Below, in pieces: positions 1-10,920 of a stretch of DNA of 64,000 nucleotides (position 1 is the first letter of the stretch; each line of letters begins with the position of its first letter). The translations under genes were made by a program, and so were the position numbers. The stretch is taken from contig JAWNZC010000234.1 in the NCBI GenBank assembly GCA_035771165.1, forward strand, positions 1,882,001 to 1,946,000. Direction: 5' to 3'. The stretch is from Paragorgia papillata. Its lineage: Eukaryota; Cnidaria; Anthozoa; Scleralcyonacea; Coralliidae. Under the pieces are notes generated by a model. It was not told the origin of the DNA, did not search any database, and saw nothing but the letters and a program-made list of their open reading frames with translations.

Positions 1-99
1 CCCACTCCCACCTCTTTGCTCGCTCGTTATAGAGACTTCTCACCTCTGCAGTTTCCAGTAGCCCGAGTGAACACCTGACCTAGGTGTCTTGTTTAATTC

Positions 100-590
100 T
101 AAAAAAACTTTCGTGACCCCCAATTTTTTTTTCATTAAAACTTTTCTTGAAATATGAGTAATCAATAGGCCAATTTAAAAAAAATTCTGTAGTCCAAATT
201 TTATAAAAATTAACAAACATGATTTTTTTGAGGGGGAAATATTCCTTCTACAGAATTTTTTTTAAATCGGCCTATTGATTACTCATACTTCAAGAAAAGT
301 TTTAATGAAAAAAAAATTTGGGGTCACCGACGTTTTTGTAGAATTAAATTAGAATTTTTAGAATTAAATAAGGTAATTGGCAGCCATTTTGAAACGTCAT
401 TGTTGCCATTATAACAACTGTTGCTATTTATTTGATAACAGTTTTTGATTGTCAGAATGTTTAACTATGCATAACATTTAGTTTTATTGTTTTTCCGAAT
501 TGTTTATGCACGTGTTTTGGACTCTCAAACTTGTATTTTCCATTTTTCTAGAAACTGTATGGAGCCGCCTTAAAAGAAGACGGCAGCCAC
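100..590. repeat. Foldback repeat copy, family shared with 27930-28395 and (inverted) 12648-13075
   Basis: Two arms, about 130-180 and 250-310, are reverse complements of each other; each contains the core CAATAGGCC and a run ending CTTTTCTTGAA. The following 250 bases, including GATAACAGTTTTTGATTG and CACGTGTTTTG, recur almost unchanged at 28170-28385, and in reverse at 12650-12790. There is no coding potential. It behaves like a dispersed non-autonomous DNA transposon or foldback element; its superfamily is unknown. Confidence 0.75.
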
Positions 591-1624
591 AGATAAAAAA
601 TACAACAGGCGAGCAAACTGACATGCAATGGATACGTTTAAAATACTTTAAGGACACACAAAAAAGAAAACAAAATTAACAGTCATAGGATGTAAACAGG
701 GAAACTCGAACAGTTTTGCTACAAAAGGTTCGTGATTACTGAGAGCGGTTGCTCTATATTCTTACCGGCCTTTATTTCTTCGTCAGTTTTCAAGTTTTAC
801 TATTGCTTTTTGCTCCTTTCGAGTTTCGGTTTGACGGGTTTCCTCTACTCAAGAAATTATGTTGTTAGGCCAATAACTATATTGTCCCCAGTGCCCCACA
901 ATCTTAACCGCGCATGGTCCGTCCACACCAGTGGTCCACACATACAAATAAATATTCGCAGATCACAGAAATTCGTTCGCATATCACGTTTGTCCACGCG
1001 TGTAAAATGACTCCACGTGTGTCGAGATTAGCACGCCCGGGCTCGGGGACAAAATTAACCATTTAATTTTCCACCACTATTCACCTACATAATACACCAA
1101 GGATGGTAAGTCACTCCCAGGATCTAAATACCTGCAGAGCCTTATGGTTTACTTTTACTTTTATTTTTTATTTCACAATACATTGTAACTGTCGAATGTC
1201 GATTTATATTCAAACAGCATGCGCATGTTCGAATATGCTGTCCTCGTAACCTCGTTAAGGTTGTACTTTAATGACAAGTATTCAAACACGATCGACGAAC
1301 ATTATAGATCAGCACTGAAGACTTTGACTTTGTATATATTCAGAAACGTTCAGAAAGTGTCCAAACAAGATCTTGCTTCCTTTTCAGTATAAAGCAGGTA
1401 ATTATGTTGTAGTATAGACGCTACTCACTAAATTAAAGATGGTCATCAACTGATTTGATAAATTTCAGTGTTGTCATTTGTACGGTTTGGGTTATTCTTG
1501 GTTGCCTAAATCGTTCGCTGAACTAGTCTGTTTATCAGTGACTGTACCGAGCTCCTCCCCCCCCCCCCTCCCCCCCAGTACAGTGTGAATCACTCCTCAA
1601 AATATTCCAAAATTCTTGGGGTGA
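591..1624. other. Intergenic stretch, no gene recognised
   Basis: The only open frames here are short and have no recognisable domain or codon pattern. A C-rich tract at 1555-1576 is low complexity. No RNA gene was recognised. Confidence 0.5.
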
Positions 1625-1720
1625 CGTGACCAGCCTTTTCCACCCTGCCATTTTGAGAAGGCCCTGGGTACGAGGATGTATCAGTGAGCTCTATAAACAC
1701 TGGAGTGGTATCTGTAATGA
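1625..1720. repeat. Dispersed MITE-like repeat fragment
   Basis: The stretch contains AAGGCCCTGGGTACGAGG followed by a GAGCTCTATA block. The same arrangement recurs at 9983-10100 (AAGGCCCTGGGAACGAGG, then GAGCTCTATATAAC). The CCTGGGTACGAGGTTG end is also the terminus of the complete 87-bp MITE at 56354-56440, so this is probably a degenerate member or relative of that family. Confidence 0.55.
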
Positions 1721-1752
1721 ATACTACTCAATTTCGTTTGGGAAATATACAT

Positions 1753-1753
<1 letters not shown>

Positions 1754-1787
<34 letters not shown>
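1754..1787. repeat. (TAA)n microsatellite at the 3' side of the RLE-type LINE
   Basis: About eleven uninterrupted TAA units. It lies just beyond the 3' untranslated end of the minus-strand LINE at 1894-3780, and a second, longer TAA tract sits at that element's 5' junction. Confidence 0.9.
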
Positions 1788-1788
<1 letters not shown>

Positions 1789-1893
1789 GAAACTTTATTA
1801 ATGATTTTTTTCTAAACAAACAATTGTAAATCTCACTCATCGAGGTAATTTACAATCGACTATACTTGAATCACAACTAAGCTACTTAAAAAC

Positions 1894-3779
1894 TTAAAAG
1901 TTCAGTAAGTCAGGATTCGTCCATTCCTTATTTCTGCAGCAAAAAATATAATAGGTTGTTCTGATGGCAATAGATATCATTTTTCTGACACAATAATTTT
2001 GATGCTGCACATCAACTCCTACATCGTTTAACATTGCTATAAAGGAGGTACATTCTTTTGCGAAAACACCGAGTGAACTAATCGAGAGATTGACAAATTT
2101 AACAGTGCTAAAGTGTTCACTTTGTTGTCTAACTATTTCTTCATATTTGGCTTTTTTGCGCTCTACGTTGTTTTGAAGGTTGGATTCAAATCCCACGGTA
2201 AGTTCGACTATATATAGACATCCCTTTGAAGTAGATAGGAGTAAATCTGGACGATATTTGTCACCAGTTATTATTGAGGGGCTTTTGAATTCAGGAAGAT
2301 CAACAAAAAGGTTGGAGCAATTGGCAGTTTGTAGGGTCTTGGCAAGAAAGTTGAGAATAGAGTCGTGTCTCCACGTAAAACGTTCAAGGTATGATTGACA
2401 TCCGGCAACCACGTGTAGGAGAGTTTCTGGGCGTAAGCAAAAGGAACAGTCAGAACTTGATGATATACCCCATCTGGAAAGGTTTTTGCGGGTAGGAAGA
2501 GAGTTATTGATATAACGCATAGTAAAATTATAGATGTTTTTTGGTAGTTTAGATTGAGAAGCAGACCAGAATTTGTTTAGCTTTGGTAAGGAGAATTTCG
2601 TAACATTCGAGAAAAATGAGCCTTGACAGGTCAAATGGTTTTGAAGTTTATCCTCTTGTCCAGAACGGAAATCTTTGATAACTTCCTTGGTAGAGTTGTA
2701 AATATCATACTGAATGTTAGTGCTGTTATTAGTTGATTTCCAAAGCTCTTTTATTGATTCATTGGGAGATGTTTTTAAGGCATTTCGAAGAACTGTTTGA
2801 CACTGAGTGAATTTGATAGATGGTGGGAAAATACTTAGACCAAATTTGTTACGGGTTAGAAAGATGTTACTCAATGTTCCAGATACTGGTATTTCCAGCC
2901 ATTTACGGATGTATTTGTTTACAACGGAATCAATATTTTCAGAGACCCAAGTTTTGGACAAGGTAGCAACAGTAAAATGCCAGGATATTTTAGATAAGAC
3001 GTAGCGACTGTAAAGAAGAAGTTTATTTTTTGGATGTAGTGGTTTAAGGTCAATATCAGACATCAGTTCTGTGATGAGGGAGGTCAGCTCAGACTTGTGT
3101 TCTTGGTTGGACATATCAAAATCAAAGTATCTTCCTAAATATCGGAAAGATTCTCCAATTTTAGTAGTTGGGATTAGGTCACTGTTAATTAAGAGTTTAG
3201 GTAAATATTGGACTGATTTTGTTAAAGCTTTCTTGATACCAAATGTGCTACATTTGTCAACCCGGATAATCATACTGGACCATTGGCACCAGATACAGAA
3301 ACGATTTAGAAGATGCTGGTTTTCTGATTCTTGGCCACTAATGACCGCGGCATCATCAGCAAACTGAAACCAGTGGATCGGGTTTAGAAATTGGAAGGAG
3401 AAACCAAATTGACGGTACTTATCGGCCTTTATGTGTTGAATGAAAGTGTTGAAGCACATATTAAATAGTAGAGGACTAAGACAATCACCTTGCAGTACAC
3501 CACGGCCAACAGATATAAAAGGAGTACGAAATTCAGATGTTATTATTGAAGTCTTAAAATCCGTGTATAAACTTTTTATAACAGTTTTGATGTGATTAGG
3601 AATGTGATGGTAATCAAGGATGGACTGAATTAAATTATGATGAACTTCACCAAAGGCATTCTTGAGGTCAAGTAGAGTGATGACAAGAGAACGTTGTTTT
3701 ATCCTAGCTTTGTTGATAATATTGGTCATCTGAGCTGTGTGTTCTAAAGTGCCAGACAGATTAGGTGTGAAGCCTTTCT

Positions 3780-3780
<1 letters not shown>
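1894..3780 (-). CDS. RLE-type LINE polyprotein, reverse transcriptase plus restriction-like endonuclease (R2/R4-like), 5'-truncated
   Basis: An uninterrupted reading frame of about 628 codons; the first ATG is at 3729 but coding similarity continues to the TAA tract at 3781. Numbering from that ATG, RT motif A is LDLKNAF near residue 21, motif B is GVLQGDCLSPLLFN near 78-90, and the catalytic FADD is at 123-126. After the thumb comes a C-x2-C-x7-H-x4-C zinc motif at 428-444, then RPD at 493-495 and a downstream glutamate near 509, the layout of the restriction-like endonuclease of R2/R4/NeSL-type LINEs. The N-terminal DNA-binding fingers and the first RT blocks are absent, so the copy is truncated. 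No internal stops or frameshifts suggests a fairly recent insertion. Assignment to a clade needs a phylogeny. Confidence 0.85.

Positions 3781-3849
<69 letters not shown>
3781..3849. repeat. (TAA)n microsatellite at the 5' junction of the RLE-type LINE
   Basis: A run of about 23 TAA units directly abutting the LINE coding sequence. Translated frames through it (poly-Asn, poly-Tyr) are artefacts. It may be the original target, since some RLE LINEs such as Dong insert into TAA repeats, or an expansion of a retrotransposon tail. Confidence 0.9.
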
Positions 3850-3851
<2 letters not shown>

Positions 3852-4102
3852 TAAAGAAAAATATATCAAAACATAATGGTCGACGTTCTCGTGCACTCCG
3901 ACAGCGCTCCTCGTGTTCCTAGTATTGCGCATCCCTTTTTCCTGGTTCTAAGTAAATATGCATTACGTCATAAAACCGTCATCTTTCTTACTGTCCAGGA
4001 GTTGTTCATCCTCGGTGAACAAAAACAACCAACTAAATAACAAATTTAAACAAAGTAACGTATATCATCTAACGACAGTTAGAATTATATAACGACAGTT
4101 AG
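3850..4102 (-). mobile_element. Possible 3' LTR remnant of the decayed BEL/Pao element
   Basis: This stretch follows the stop codon of the BEL/Pao polyprotein (TAA read on the minus strand at 4105-4103). It starts with a TGT near 4097, as BEL/Pao LTRs usually do. No second LTR copy was found in the window, so LTR identity is inferred from position only. The far end is lost in the TAA tract. Confidence 0.35.
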
Positions 4103-5538
4103 TTAAGTTCTCCGATCACCGCTGCTTTGCGTCTCGCTCTTCTTTCTTCACTCGGGTTATTAACCATAGCAGGTTCATCGGGCAGTTTATTGTCATCTTG
4201 CTTCGCTAGTTCGTTGCGTATTTCTAACGGCACCAATGTTGAATTGGCCTGCGCAGGTAGATTATCTTCTTGCAGTCCTTATTCAAAACTCTTATCTTCG
4301 CTGATCTAACAATACCGTCATCGCTTGGGGGAAGTTCCTCTACCATAGCTAGTTTCCAAAATATACGTGGCGTAGTTTCGTTTTTTAGGACAACGACATC
4401 TCCAACAGATATCGTTTCAGTACCAAGCAATTTTGCCCTTGATGATTCGCGTAAGCTTAACAGATACTCTCTCCGCCACTGCGTTGTGAAGTTTCGTAAG
4501 ATCCGATTTAGATGCTTGGCTCGTCGCGTTAACGATTTGTTTGTGCTGGCAATCCCGAACTGACAGTCATTCGGTGTTGTTGCTATTCTTCGTCCATATA
4601 TGAGACAGGATGGGGTTAGAGGATACGAAACACCTTCTTCGTCATCGTAGATGTACGTTAGTGGTCGGTTGTTCAAGGTTGCTTCAATTTCTACCAACAT
4701 TGTTCGCAGCTCTTCGAATGACAGGGAGGCCTTCCCTAAAGATTTCTTTAAACAACGTTTCGTACTTTTAATGAGGCGTTCCCAAAAAAAACATGCCACG
4801 GTGCTGTTTCTGTGATGAAGTCCCAAAGAATACCTTTGTTCGTAAGGTAGCGTTGAACTTCATCTGCGCGAGAGATAGTAACCATTTCCTTGGCAGCAGC
4901 CTTGAAGGTTTTTGCGTTGTCTGAAATTAGCTTCTTTGGGATTCCTCGGCGGCCAGAAAAACGTCGAAAGGATTAATTGTAAAAACGTGTCAGTTGATAA
5001 GTTCCTTAACAACTCTAAGCCTGAACGGCTCTTGTAGATGCACACGTGTAATGGCAAACGTAGGATTTTTCGTTTTTTTCACCCACTCGTACCAGCAGGG
5101 GACCAGCGAAATCGAGCCCCGTGTGTGTGTGTGTGTGTGAGGGGCGGTTCGTCACTTACTCGATAGGAAACGATTCCCCTTCATGTTTCTTGCAGTTGGG
5201 GCACTTCTTCAGCAAACGCTTTACGGTTTCCCGTCCTCGCAAAACCCAATAGGTATCTCGAACACAGTTCAGCGTGTTTTTAATTCGTCCATGATGAACG
5301 ATTTCGTGGCGATTTCGAAGTAAATCACTGTAAGATGGTGTCTGGAGGGCAGAAAGACCGGTGTCTTTGCATCAGTTGGCAAGGCAGAATGTTCCAGACG
5401 TCCCTCGCAACGGATGAGATTGTTCTTGTCAAGAAACAAGTTCAGCTGACTGATTAGTTGGTTTGGTACACATTGTTTCGCACCTAAACGACGAATTTCT
5501 TCGGGAAATGTCGCTTGAATGTGTCTGATCCAAAGCAT
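4103..5538 (-). pseudogene. BEL-1 integrase and DUF5641-like C-terminal segments
   Basis: 5538-5269 encodes the region leading into the integrase zinc domain (LIRCEGRLEH, FLPSRHHLT). Around 4860-4930 the minus strand reads ISDNAKTFKAAA, the second integrase aspartate block. 4826-4224 holds the end of the core (LNNRPLTYIYDDE, PLTPSCLIYGRR) and the DUF5641-like tail with WRREYLLSLRE and VGDVVVLK. The final frame ends at a TAA at 4103. The core is split by frameshifts, so the enzyme is dead. Confidence 0.8.
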
Positions 5539-6015
5539 TTCGGCTTCCTTCAGGTCATCGGCAGTTAACTACTGCGTCGTTTCGTTACCAGTTTTTTTGT
5601 TGTTTCAACTTCCGGATAAATCGTAGAACAAGTGCTGTAACTCGTAGTACCTTCGTCAGGAAGCTGTGTTTGCTGCAGTCCATTACCATTCCGATTCTGG
5701 CGTTTGAAAATTTAAGGTTAAAAGGTTGTGCGTAACAGCAGGAGGAACTTTGACAGCTTCCGCCAATGCAATTTCATTAACCAAACTCGTTTTATGAGGT
5801 GATTTTGGCCATTGATTTTGGGCATTGAGCTAGCGCAGATCCAGAACAACCTCTCGAAGGTAAGTCAGCAGCGTTGAGCTCACCAGGGCAAAAGTTCCAT
5901 TGATCTTCACTCGTTAGTTGTCTGATTTCCTTAACGGCGTTGAATGTATTGTGTCGATATCTTATTGTTCTTTATCCAACACAGCGTCGTGTACGAATCC
6001 GTCCATAGAAATGCT

Positions 6016-6776
6016 TTAGGTTTGTTGACGATTGACGAAATGGATTTTAATACAGAATTCACCAGTCGGGCTAATAAAACGTTCGCTCCAAGTAACTCTA
6101 GCCTGCCGTTTTAGAGGCGCTACTCTTGTCTTCGATGAAACTAAATTCACTTCAATAGTTCCATCTTCGTATTCTGTGCGTTGATAAACGACAGCAGCAA
6201 ACGCTCTCTCTGAAGCATCACAGAATCCATGGATCTCTTGGTTTGTAATCGTATCTGAGCGAGTGAAGTAACACCGGGGCACGTTGATAGGCCTGATGGC
6301 TTGTAGATCTTTTAACAGCGACTTCCAAACGGTTAACGATTTACCATCCAACTCTGTATCCCAATCGACTTGATCAATGCACAAAGTTTGGAATAGACAC
6401 TTCATGTTGATGGTCATGTCAATGGGATCAAAGATCTTCGCCGAAAGCTTCAATACAGATCTCTTGGTAGGCGGTAGAGATGCAGCATATGCATGTTCCA
6501 ATTTAGACCAAGGATCTTGACAGACTTATCACCAGTGGTTGTTGTGGTAAAGTTCCCTTCAACTTTATTCTGTAACTGGTCGTCCTTTGATATGGAATTT
6601 ATGCTTTGATCATCTTTGTGGTTGGTCATGTCACCAATCTTCTTTAGGGATTGGAGGTCTTCCTCTTGCTCACTGCTCGCAACCCTTTCTCGAAATGCCT
6701 TCGAATTGGAGGTCCATTTTCTCAATGTGAAGCCTCCATCTTTCATGAGTGCTTGGGCCTTTTCATAGACATTCAA
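6016..6776 (-). pseudogene. BEL-1 RT connection and RNase H segments
   Basis: Two overlapping frames continue the polyprotein. The first, 6776-6450, starts with a BEL-type connection sequence (EKAQALMKDGGFTLRKW) and ends in KILGLNWN. The second, 6501-6016, begins with KRSVLKLSAKIFDPI and contains HGFCDASERAFAAVVY, the first aspartate block of the Pao-type RNase H. The frame then fails before the rest of RNase H is complete. The region 5540-6016 downstream is too damaged to align by eye. Confidence 0.75.
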
Positions 6777-7492
6777 CGATCATCATCATTCTGTGCTCCC
6801 CCAGCAAAGTCATCGACATAAAATGAATCATTGAGCAAGGATACCATTTCAGGCTCTCTTTCTTGGTGCAAATATAAATGACGTTGAATTATTGTTGCCA
6901 AAATTGCTGGACTGGGAGTAAGACCAAATACGAGTCGACAAAACTGGAATTTTCTAATCTTGGGCTCTCCTTTCTTTGGATCATCAAACCAAAGAAACCT
7001 GAGCATACATCTGTCAGCAGGCATTATCTGGATTTGGTGAAATGCCTTCTCTATGTCAGCGACAATTCCTATTGGATGTCCTCGGAACTTGATAATTGTA
7101 TCGAATAAATTAGGCACCAGGTTAGGTCCCTTTTGAAGACATTCGTTGATAGAAGGACTGTTCGCACCAGGCTTGGCGGAGCCATCGAAGACAACACGCA
7201 ATTTTGTTGTCTGCTTATCGTCTCTAACTACTCCATGATGGGGTAACAAGTATGCTACTTCTTCATCATCATCATCTTCGTCAGGAACGTCTTCGATTAT
7301 CATTATACCACGTTTTAGTTGTCGCTTAATGATATCATCATAGTCGTTCAGGATGGTTTCATTTTTCTTCAAGCGTGCATGGAGTTGTCTAAGTCTGCGG
7401 ACACAGGTCGGGTATCCTGTTGACTGTGGCAAAGAATCAGGCTTCCACGGCAACCCAACTTCGTAACGTCCTTCGTGTTTGTCAAATCGCAC
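6773..7492 (-). pseudogene. BEL-1 reverse transcriptase segment
   Basis: An open frame of 239 residues. It holds KLRVVFDGSAKPG, then VADIEKAFHQI (RT motif A aspartate), FGLTPSPAILA, and the catalytic FYVDDFAGGAQ near the C-terminal end. These are hallmark BEL/Pao RT blocks, and both aspartates of YVDD are kept. The frame is cut by a frameshift at about 6775, where the following segment (MNVYEKAQALMKDGGF at the start) continues the RT thumb and connection region in another frame. An acidic run, DEDDDDEE, lies before the RT core. Confidence 0.85.
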
Positions 7493-7580
7493 TTCACGTA
7501 GAGGAATTCATCGTCACTCTCCTCTTGTTGATTAACGATTCCCATTGATTCAGTATCCCAAAATCTTCTTAGGGTTTGAA

Positions 7581-7952
7581 TTAGCTCATCATCCTTGCTT
7601 CCAGAATAAGGTGACTGAACTGTCTGAGTTGAATTCCCTTCAGTAATAAGGTGGGCCATTGAGAATTGATCGTCCATACAGTATCTGTGTTGTTTGTGGG
7701 ACCGGACAGTACCCACCCAAGCTTGCTACCAACTGCGACTGGACCCTTCTCACCTCGAACAATTTCACCATCCATAATGTCAAAATAATGATCTGAACCA
7801 ATTAGAATATCAATGGTGTCATCAGTTTCGGTTAAACTTGTATCAGCCAGCTTTAATTCTTTCAGCTCTGGATAATTATCAGGGCAAATCTTCGCAGATA
7901 TAGACCGAACAAATCTTAGGAAAGCACACTGCAGAAAAAAGTGTGGAGGCAC
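7581..7952 (-). pseudogene. BEL-1 peptidase-region fragment (DUF1758-type)
   Basis: The translated segment contains KELKLADTSL, then DILIGSDHYF and SKLGWVLSGP. This is the conserved C-terminal part of the BEL/Pao retropepsin region, in which the 'IDxLIGxDxY' and 'xxGWxxSG' blocks are typical. The catalytic N-terminal part of the peptidase is absent because the frame runs into the LINE fragment at about 7925. The segment is read in a frame different from the RT segment that follows it. Confidence 0.75.
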
Positions 7953-8842
7953 CAGTTATCTCCAGCGCCTCATTGTAATTGAGGCCTGGCGAGATTATGT
8001 TCATGGCTCGTTTCTGTTTTCGTTCAATGTCATCAGATAGATATTTAATAGGGAGGCTGCTAGGAAAGAGTTGACATGCGTATTCTAAAACAGATCTAAT
8101 TACACTACTATAAAAGCATACTAAATCCTCTGTACTAACATCCGCTCGCTTCAACTGTCTAAGAAGGTACAGGCGTTTGGCAGCCTTATTGGTGATGGCA
8201 TCTACATGATCGTTCCACTTCAAGTCGTTTCTGATTGTGACCCCCAAGACTTTGGCAGAGGATACCCTCTCAAACGGTAGGCCATCTAAACCAACCAAGT
8301 CGTAAGATGGTGGAGTTCTCCTAAAGCTGGTAACTAGCTCCTTGCACTTTATCGGATTGAGTTGGAAGTGGTTTTCTCGGGACCAGTTGGAAATATGGTT
8401 AACAGCATCTTGTAAACGGCTTTCCGCCGAGGTCAGGACCGTTTCAGAGATGGAAGTATCGACAGCAAATTTCCACATGGAAAATGACTCTTCTGGCGCT
8501 TGAGGTCATTTATCATTATACTAGGAACAGCCACGGGCCTAGCCGAGTCCCTTGAGGTACCCCAGAGGGAACGTTTAACCAACTGGAAAAACAATTACTG
8601 TTTAATTCAACCCTCTGCTGCCTGTCTCTCAGAAAGTCGGTGATCCAGTTGACAATGGTTGTTTTAACCCCAAGGCTAAATAGCTTAGCAATCAATAAGT
8701 GGTGATCCACCAAACCGAAAGCTTTCCTATAATCAAGGAGGGCAGTTCGTACCGTCGAGCCAGTGGCATCGGTAGCGCGTAGCCAGTGGTGAAACATTGA
8801 TATCAGGGCAAATGTAGTTGACTTCCAAATAATGACTTCCAA
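7925..8842 (-). pseudogene. LINE reverse transcriptase fragment (L2/CR1-like)
   Basis: Two frames joined by a one-base shift near 8510. The first (8842-8516) has ALLDYRKAFGLVDH (motif A) and SGVPQGTRLGPWLFL (motif B). The second (8478 onward) begins KFAVDTSI, where an FADD-type catalytic box would be expected, so the first catalytic aspartate appears replaced by valine. It continues with LNPIKCKE, KVLGVTIRNDLKWN and ERKQKRAMNII, typical of L2/CR1-type LINE thumbs. The 5' end is cut at a MITE (about 8833), and the 3' end is cut where BEL-1 begins (about 7925). The result is a dead fragment lodged between other elements. Confidence 0.8.
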
Positions 8843-9579
8843 ATGCCCCAGTATTGCTCAAATGATTGTAGTGTCCGTATTGAAGTCAATAGAGAGCTTA
8901 AGCATATTAGGCGTTTTTGAGACACGGACGGTGACCGGAAGAACAGGAATACAATACAGAACTACTGAACCGCGTATTCTTTGAAAAGACTTTTTTACCC
9001 AAAATAAAGGCTATGAATAATCACATATCTAAACTGTTAGCTTATAAGCTTAAATTACATCTTTATATAAAAATACAGATCTTGTATATATTTATATTGT
9101 AATGTAATGAAATTATCCCCCTTAAAATACAAGTTTTCTACTTTAAAAGCATGTCTATTGTAGTAAAACAACGATGACAGGCCTCAACGTTCTAGATGTT
9201 CCCGTCGTCTCAAGAACGTGAAAATGCTCTCAATGACGTCTTGTGTAGAACGACGACGGCGTTCTCTTTGCTCTTGGAATTTTAAATTGCTCATTATCAT
9301 TGTTTTGAATGAAAAATGCTATTGAATTCAATCGCCGTCCGTGGCTCTAAAACGCCTGTATGCTTAAGCTCTCTAATATCAAGCAACAGTTCTCATCTTT
9401 TGGCCGTGTATACGTCGTCCTGAAGACGTGAAAATGCTCTGAGTGGCGTTGTATAAAGAACGAGGACGGTGTTGAGATTGCCTCTAGGGACTGAAAATTA
9501 TTCTCTTTGTTTTGAAAAAATAATTATTTTGTTTAGAGGACGTCGTCGTTGAGGTTGACGTCGTAGATCTTAAAGTCCC
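8833..9579. mobile_element. MITE of the GGGACTTTAAGATC family, interrupted by a nested TIR element
   Basis: The right end reads GATCTTAAAGTCCC at 9566-9579. Several blocks match the complete copy at 43960-44332 in inverse order, for example ACTTCCAAATGCCCCAG, and AGCAACAGTTCTCATC. About 110 bases of the left terminus are missing at the LINE junction. The match is broken between 8890 and 9375 by a second element. Confidence 0.7.
8891..9374. mobile_element. Nested TIR element inside the MITE
   Basis: The termini AGAGAGCTTAAGCATATTAG and the reverse complement of TATGCTTAAGCTCTCT are inverted repeats that continue into GGCGTTTT and CACGGACGG. The flanks are AAT on both sides (8888-8890 and 9375-9377); alternatively TA if the ends are shifted by one base. 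The uninterrupted copy at 44160-44190 supplies the empty site. There is no coding capacity in its 484 bp. Confidence 0.75.
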
Positions 9580-9982
9580 TCTTGCACGCTGATGACGTCA
9601 CTACCTGCACCCTTATATTTTGGTTATAGATGTTGCACCCTTTGGTTATAGTGGGTATACTGTTGACGAAGACAACTCTTTTAACTGCCAGACGTTGTTG
9701 CTTGCATGTTAGTTCAACTGTTTTGAACGTATAATAAAACAATTATTGGATTCGGCTTAAGCATTATATCAAGAATTATTCATTCTTCCCGGAGGGTTGT
9801 GGTTAGATTTAGGGTTGCCGGGGGGGGGTTAAAGGTTTGGGTCAGTTTGGGGGTGTGGGTCAGGCCGGGTTGGGGGTTGGTTTTTCATTTCTTTAATATT
9901 CAGGATTATCCTGAATTCTAGACCATTTCACAATTCAGGATAATCCTGAATTCTAGATGAGAGGATATGCTGAGTATTTCTG
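9580..9982. other. Non-coding stretch with G-rich tract and a duplicated short palindrome
   Basis: 9806-9888 is G-rich on the plus strand, with several runs of three or more G, so a G-quadruplex is possible. At 9899-9957 the palindrome TTCAGGATTATCCTGAA or its near-copy occurs twice in tandem, each followed by TTCTAGA. No gene was recognised. Confidence 0.5.
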
Positions 9983-10100
9983 GGTGCTGCGACCAGCCGA
10001 TGCCAGGGCCTTTTCCCGCCCAGCCAATTTCAAAAAGGCCCTGGGAACGAGGTTGAACCCAGTGAGCTCTATATAACTGGAGTGATATCTTTGTGGCGAA
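9983..10100. repeat. Dispersed MITE-like repeat fragment, second copy
   Basis: CCAGGGCCTTTT and AAAAAGGCCCTGGGAACGAG form an imperfect inverted repeat, followed by GAGCTCTATATAACTGGAG. The second half matches 1660-1710. The outer left terminus is degenerate. Confidence 0.55.
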
Positions 10101-10304
10101 CAACGTGCCGGGCATGTAGGCCTGAAGTACGTATAGTTCTTCTACGCGGTCTGGCAAGTCTGATTTGGTTAAAAGACCGTGACAAGATTTCAACTTAAAA
10201 ATTAAAAATTAAAACATCAATATCTTCAAAACTTAAAACTTAATCCAAAACCAAAGACTAATTTTCTTAAAGTGCACATGAAACGAAAATTGATTCTGTC
10301 GTAT

Positions 10305-10920
10305 TTTTAAGGTTTGCAGGGTCATTTCAGTAAAGCGCTCAGAATTTATGCCACAAAAATAAAATTGTAGAATACAATGTTGTAAGTTTTGAGGGTTTTT
10401 TTAAAGTAAAATTAGAGGGCTTCACTCGGGGAGACTCAAGTACAAAGCGTCTTATTTTGTTCAAAATAATTTTTCGCAGTTCGATTCCGAGAAAAATTTC
10501 CAGCAAAACGGTGTCAGCACTTTCTTATTGATTGCCTGGATTCGATTTTATGACGTATTTACTTTGAATGTTGGTCGAAAAACAGCTTTTTCACCTTTGG
10601 TCGTCAATAAAATCAGCAAAACTCGACATTATCAAAAAGCGCTGACATCATTTTACTGGAAATATACCTCGGAAACGAATTGGTATAAAAAAATATAATT
10701 GAAAAAAATAAAACATTTTGTAGTTGAATCGCCCGAGTGAAGCGCTCTGGTTGTCCTTAAAAAATTCACAACTATTATTGGTTTGTGTTTATCGCAAAAT
10801 CAAATACCACATTGTATATTCTACAATAGCTTTTTAGCGATATCTATTTTATTTTTGTGGCATTTAAATTCTGACGAACTGAGAGCACTTTACCGAAATG
10901 ACCCTACAAACCTTAACGCG
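10305..10920. repeat. Foldback element of about 600 bp
   Basis: AAGGTTTGCAGGGTCATTTC near 10309 returns as the reverse complement near 10895-10914, and CCACAAAAATAAAAT near 10352 returns near 10845-10860. Inner arms around 10478 (TTCGATTCCGAG) and 10672 (CTCGGAAACGAATT) are also inverted. There are no coding frames. A diverged palindromic MITE is the likely identity. Confidence 0.65.

Larger units (their letters stand above)
4103..7952 (-). mobile_element. Decayed BEL/Pao LTR retrotransposon (BEL-1), pol region
   Basis: Segments read in the correct BEL/Pao order on the minus strand: aspartic-peptidase region, reverse transcriptase, RNase H, integrase zinc-binding and core, and a C-terminal DUF5641-like domain. 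They lie in several frames separated by frameshifts and stops, so no functional polyprotein can be made. The gag part is missing: at 7925 the element joins an unrelated LINE fragment. Compared with the second BEL element at 35.7-43.7 kb it has a different sequence and carries far more damage. Confidence 0.85.

Noticed and set aside
3737..3932. Poly-asparagine and poly-tyrosine small proteins
   Set aside because: Frames through the (TAA)n tract only.
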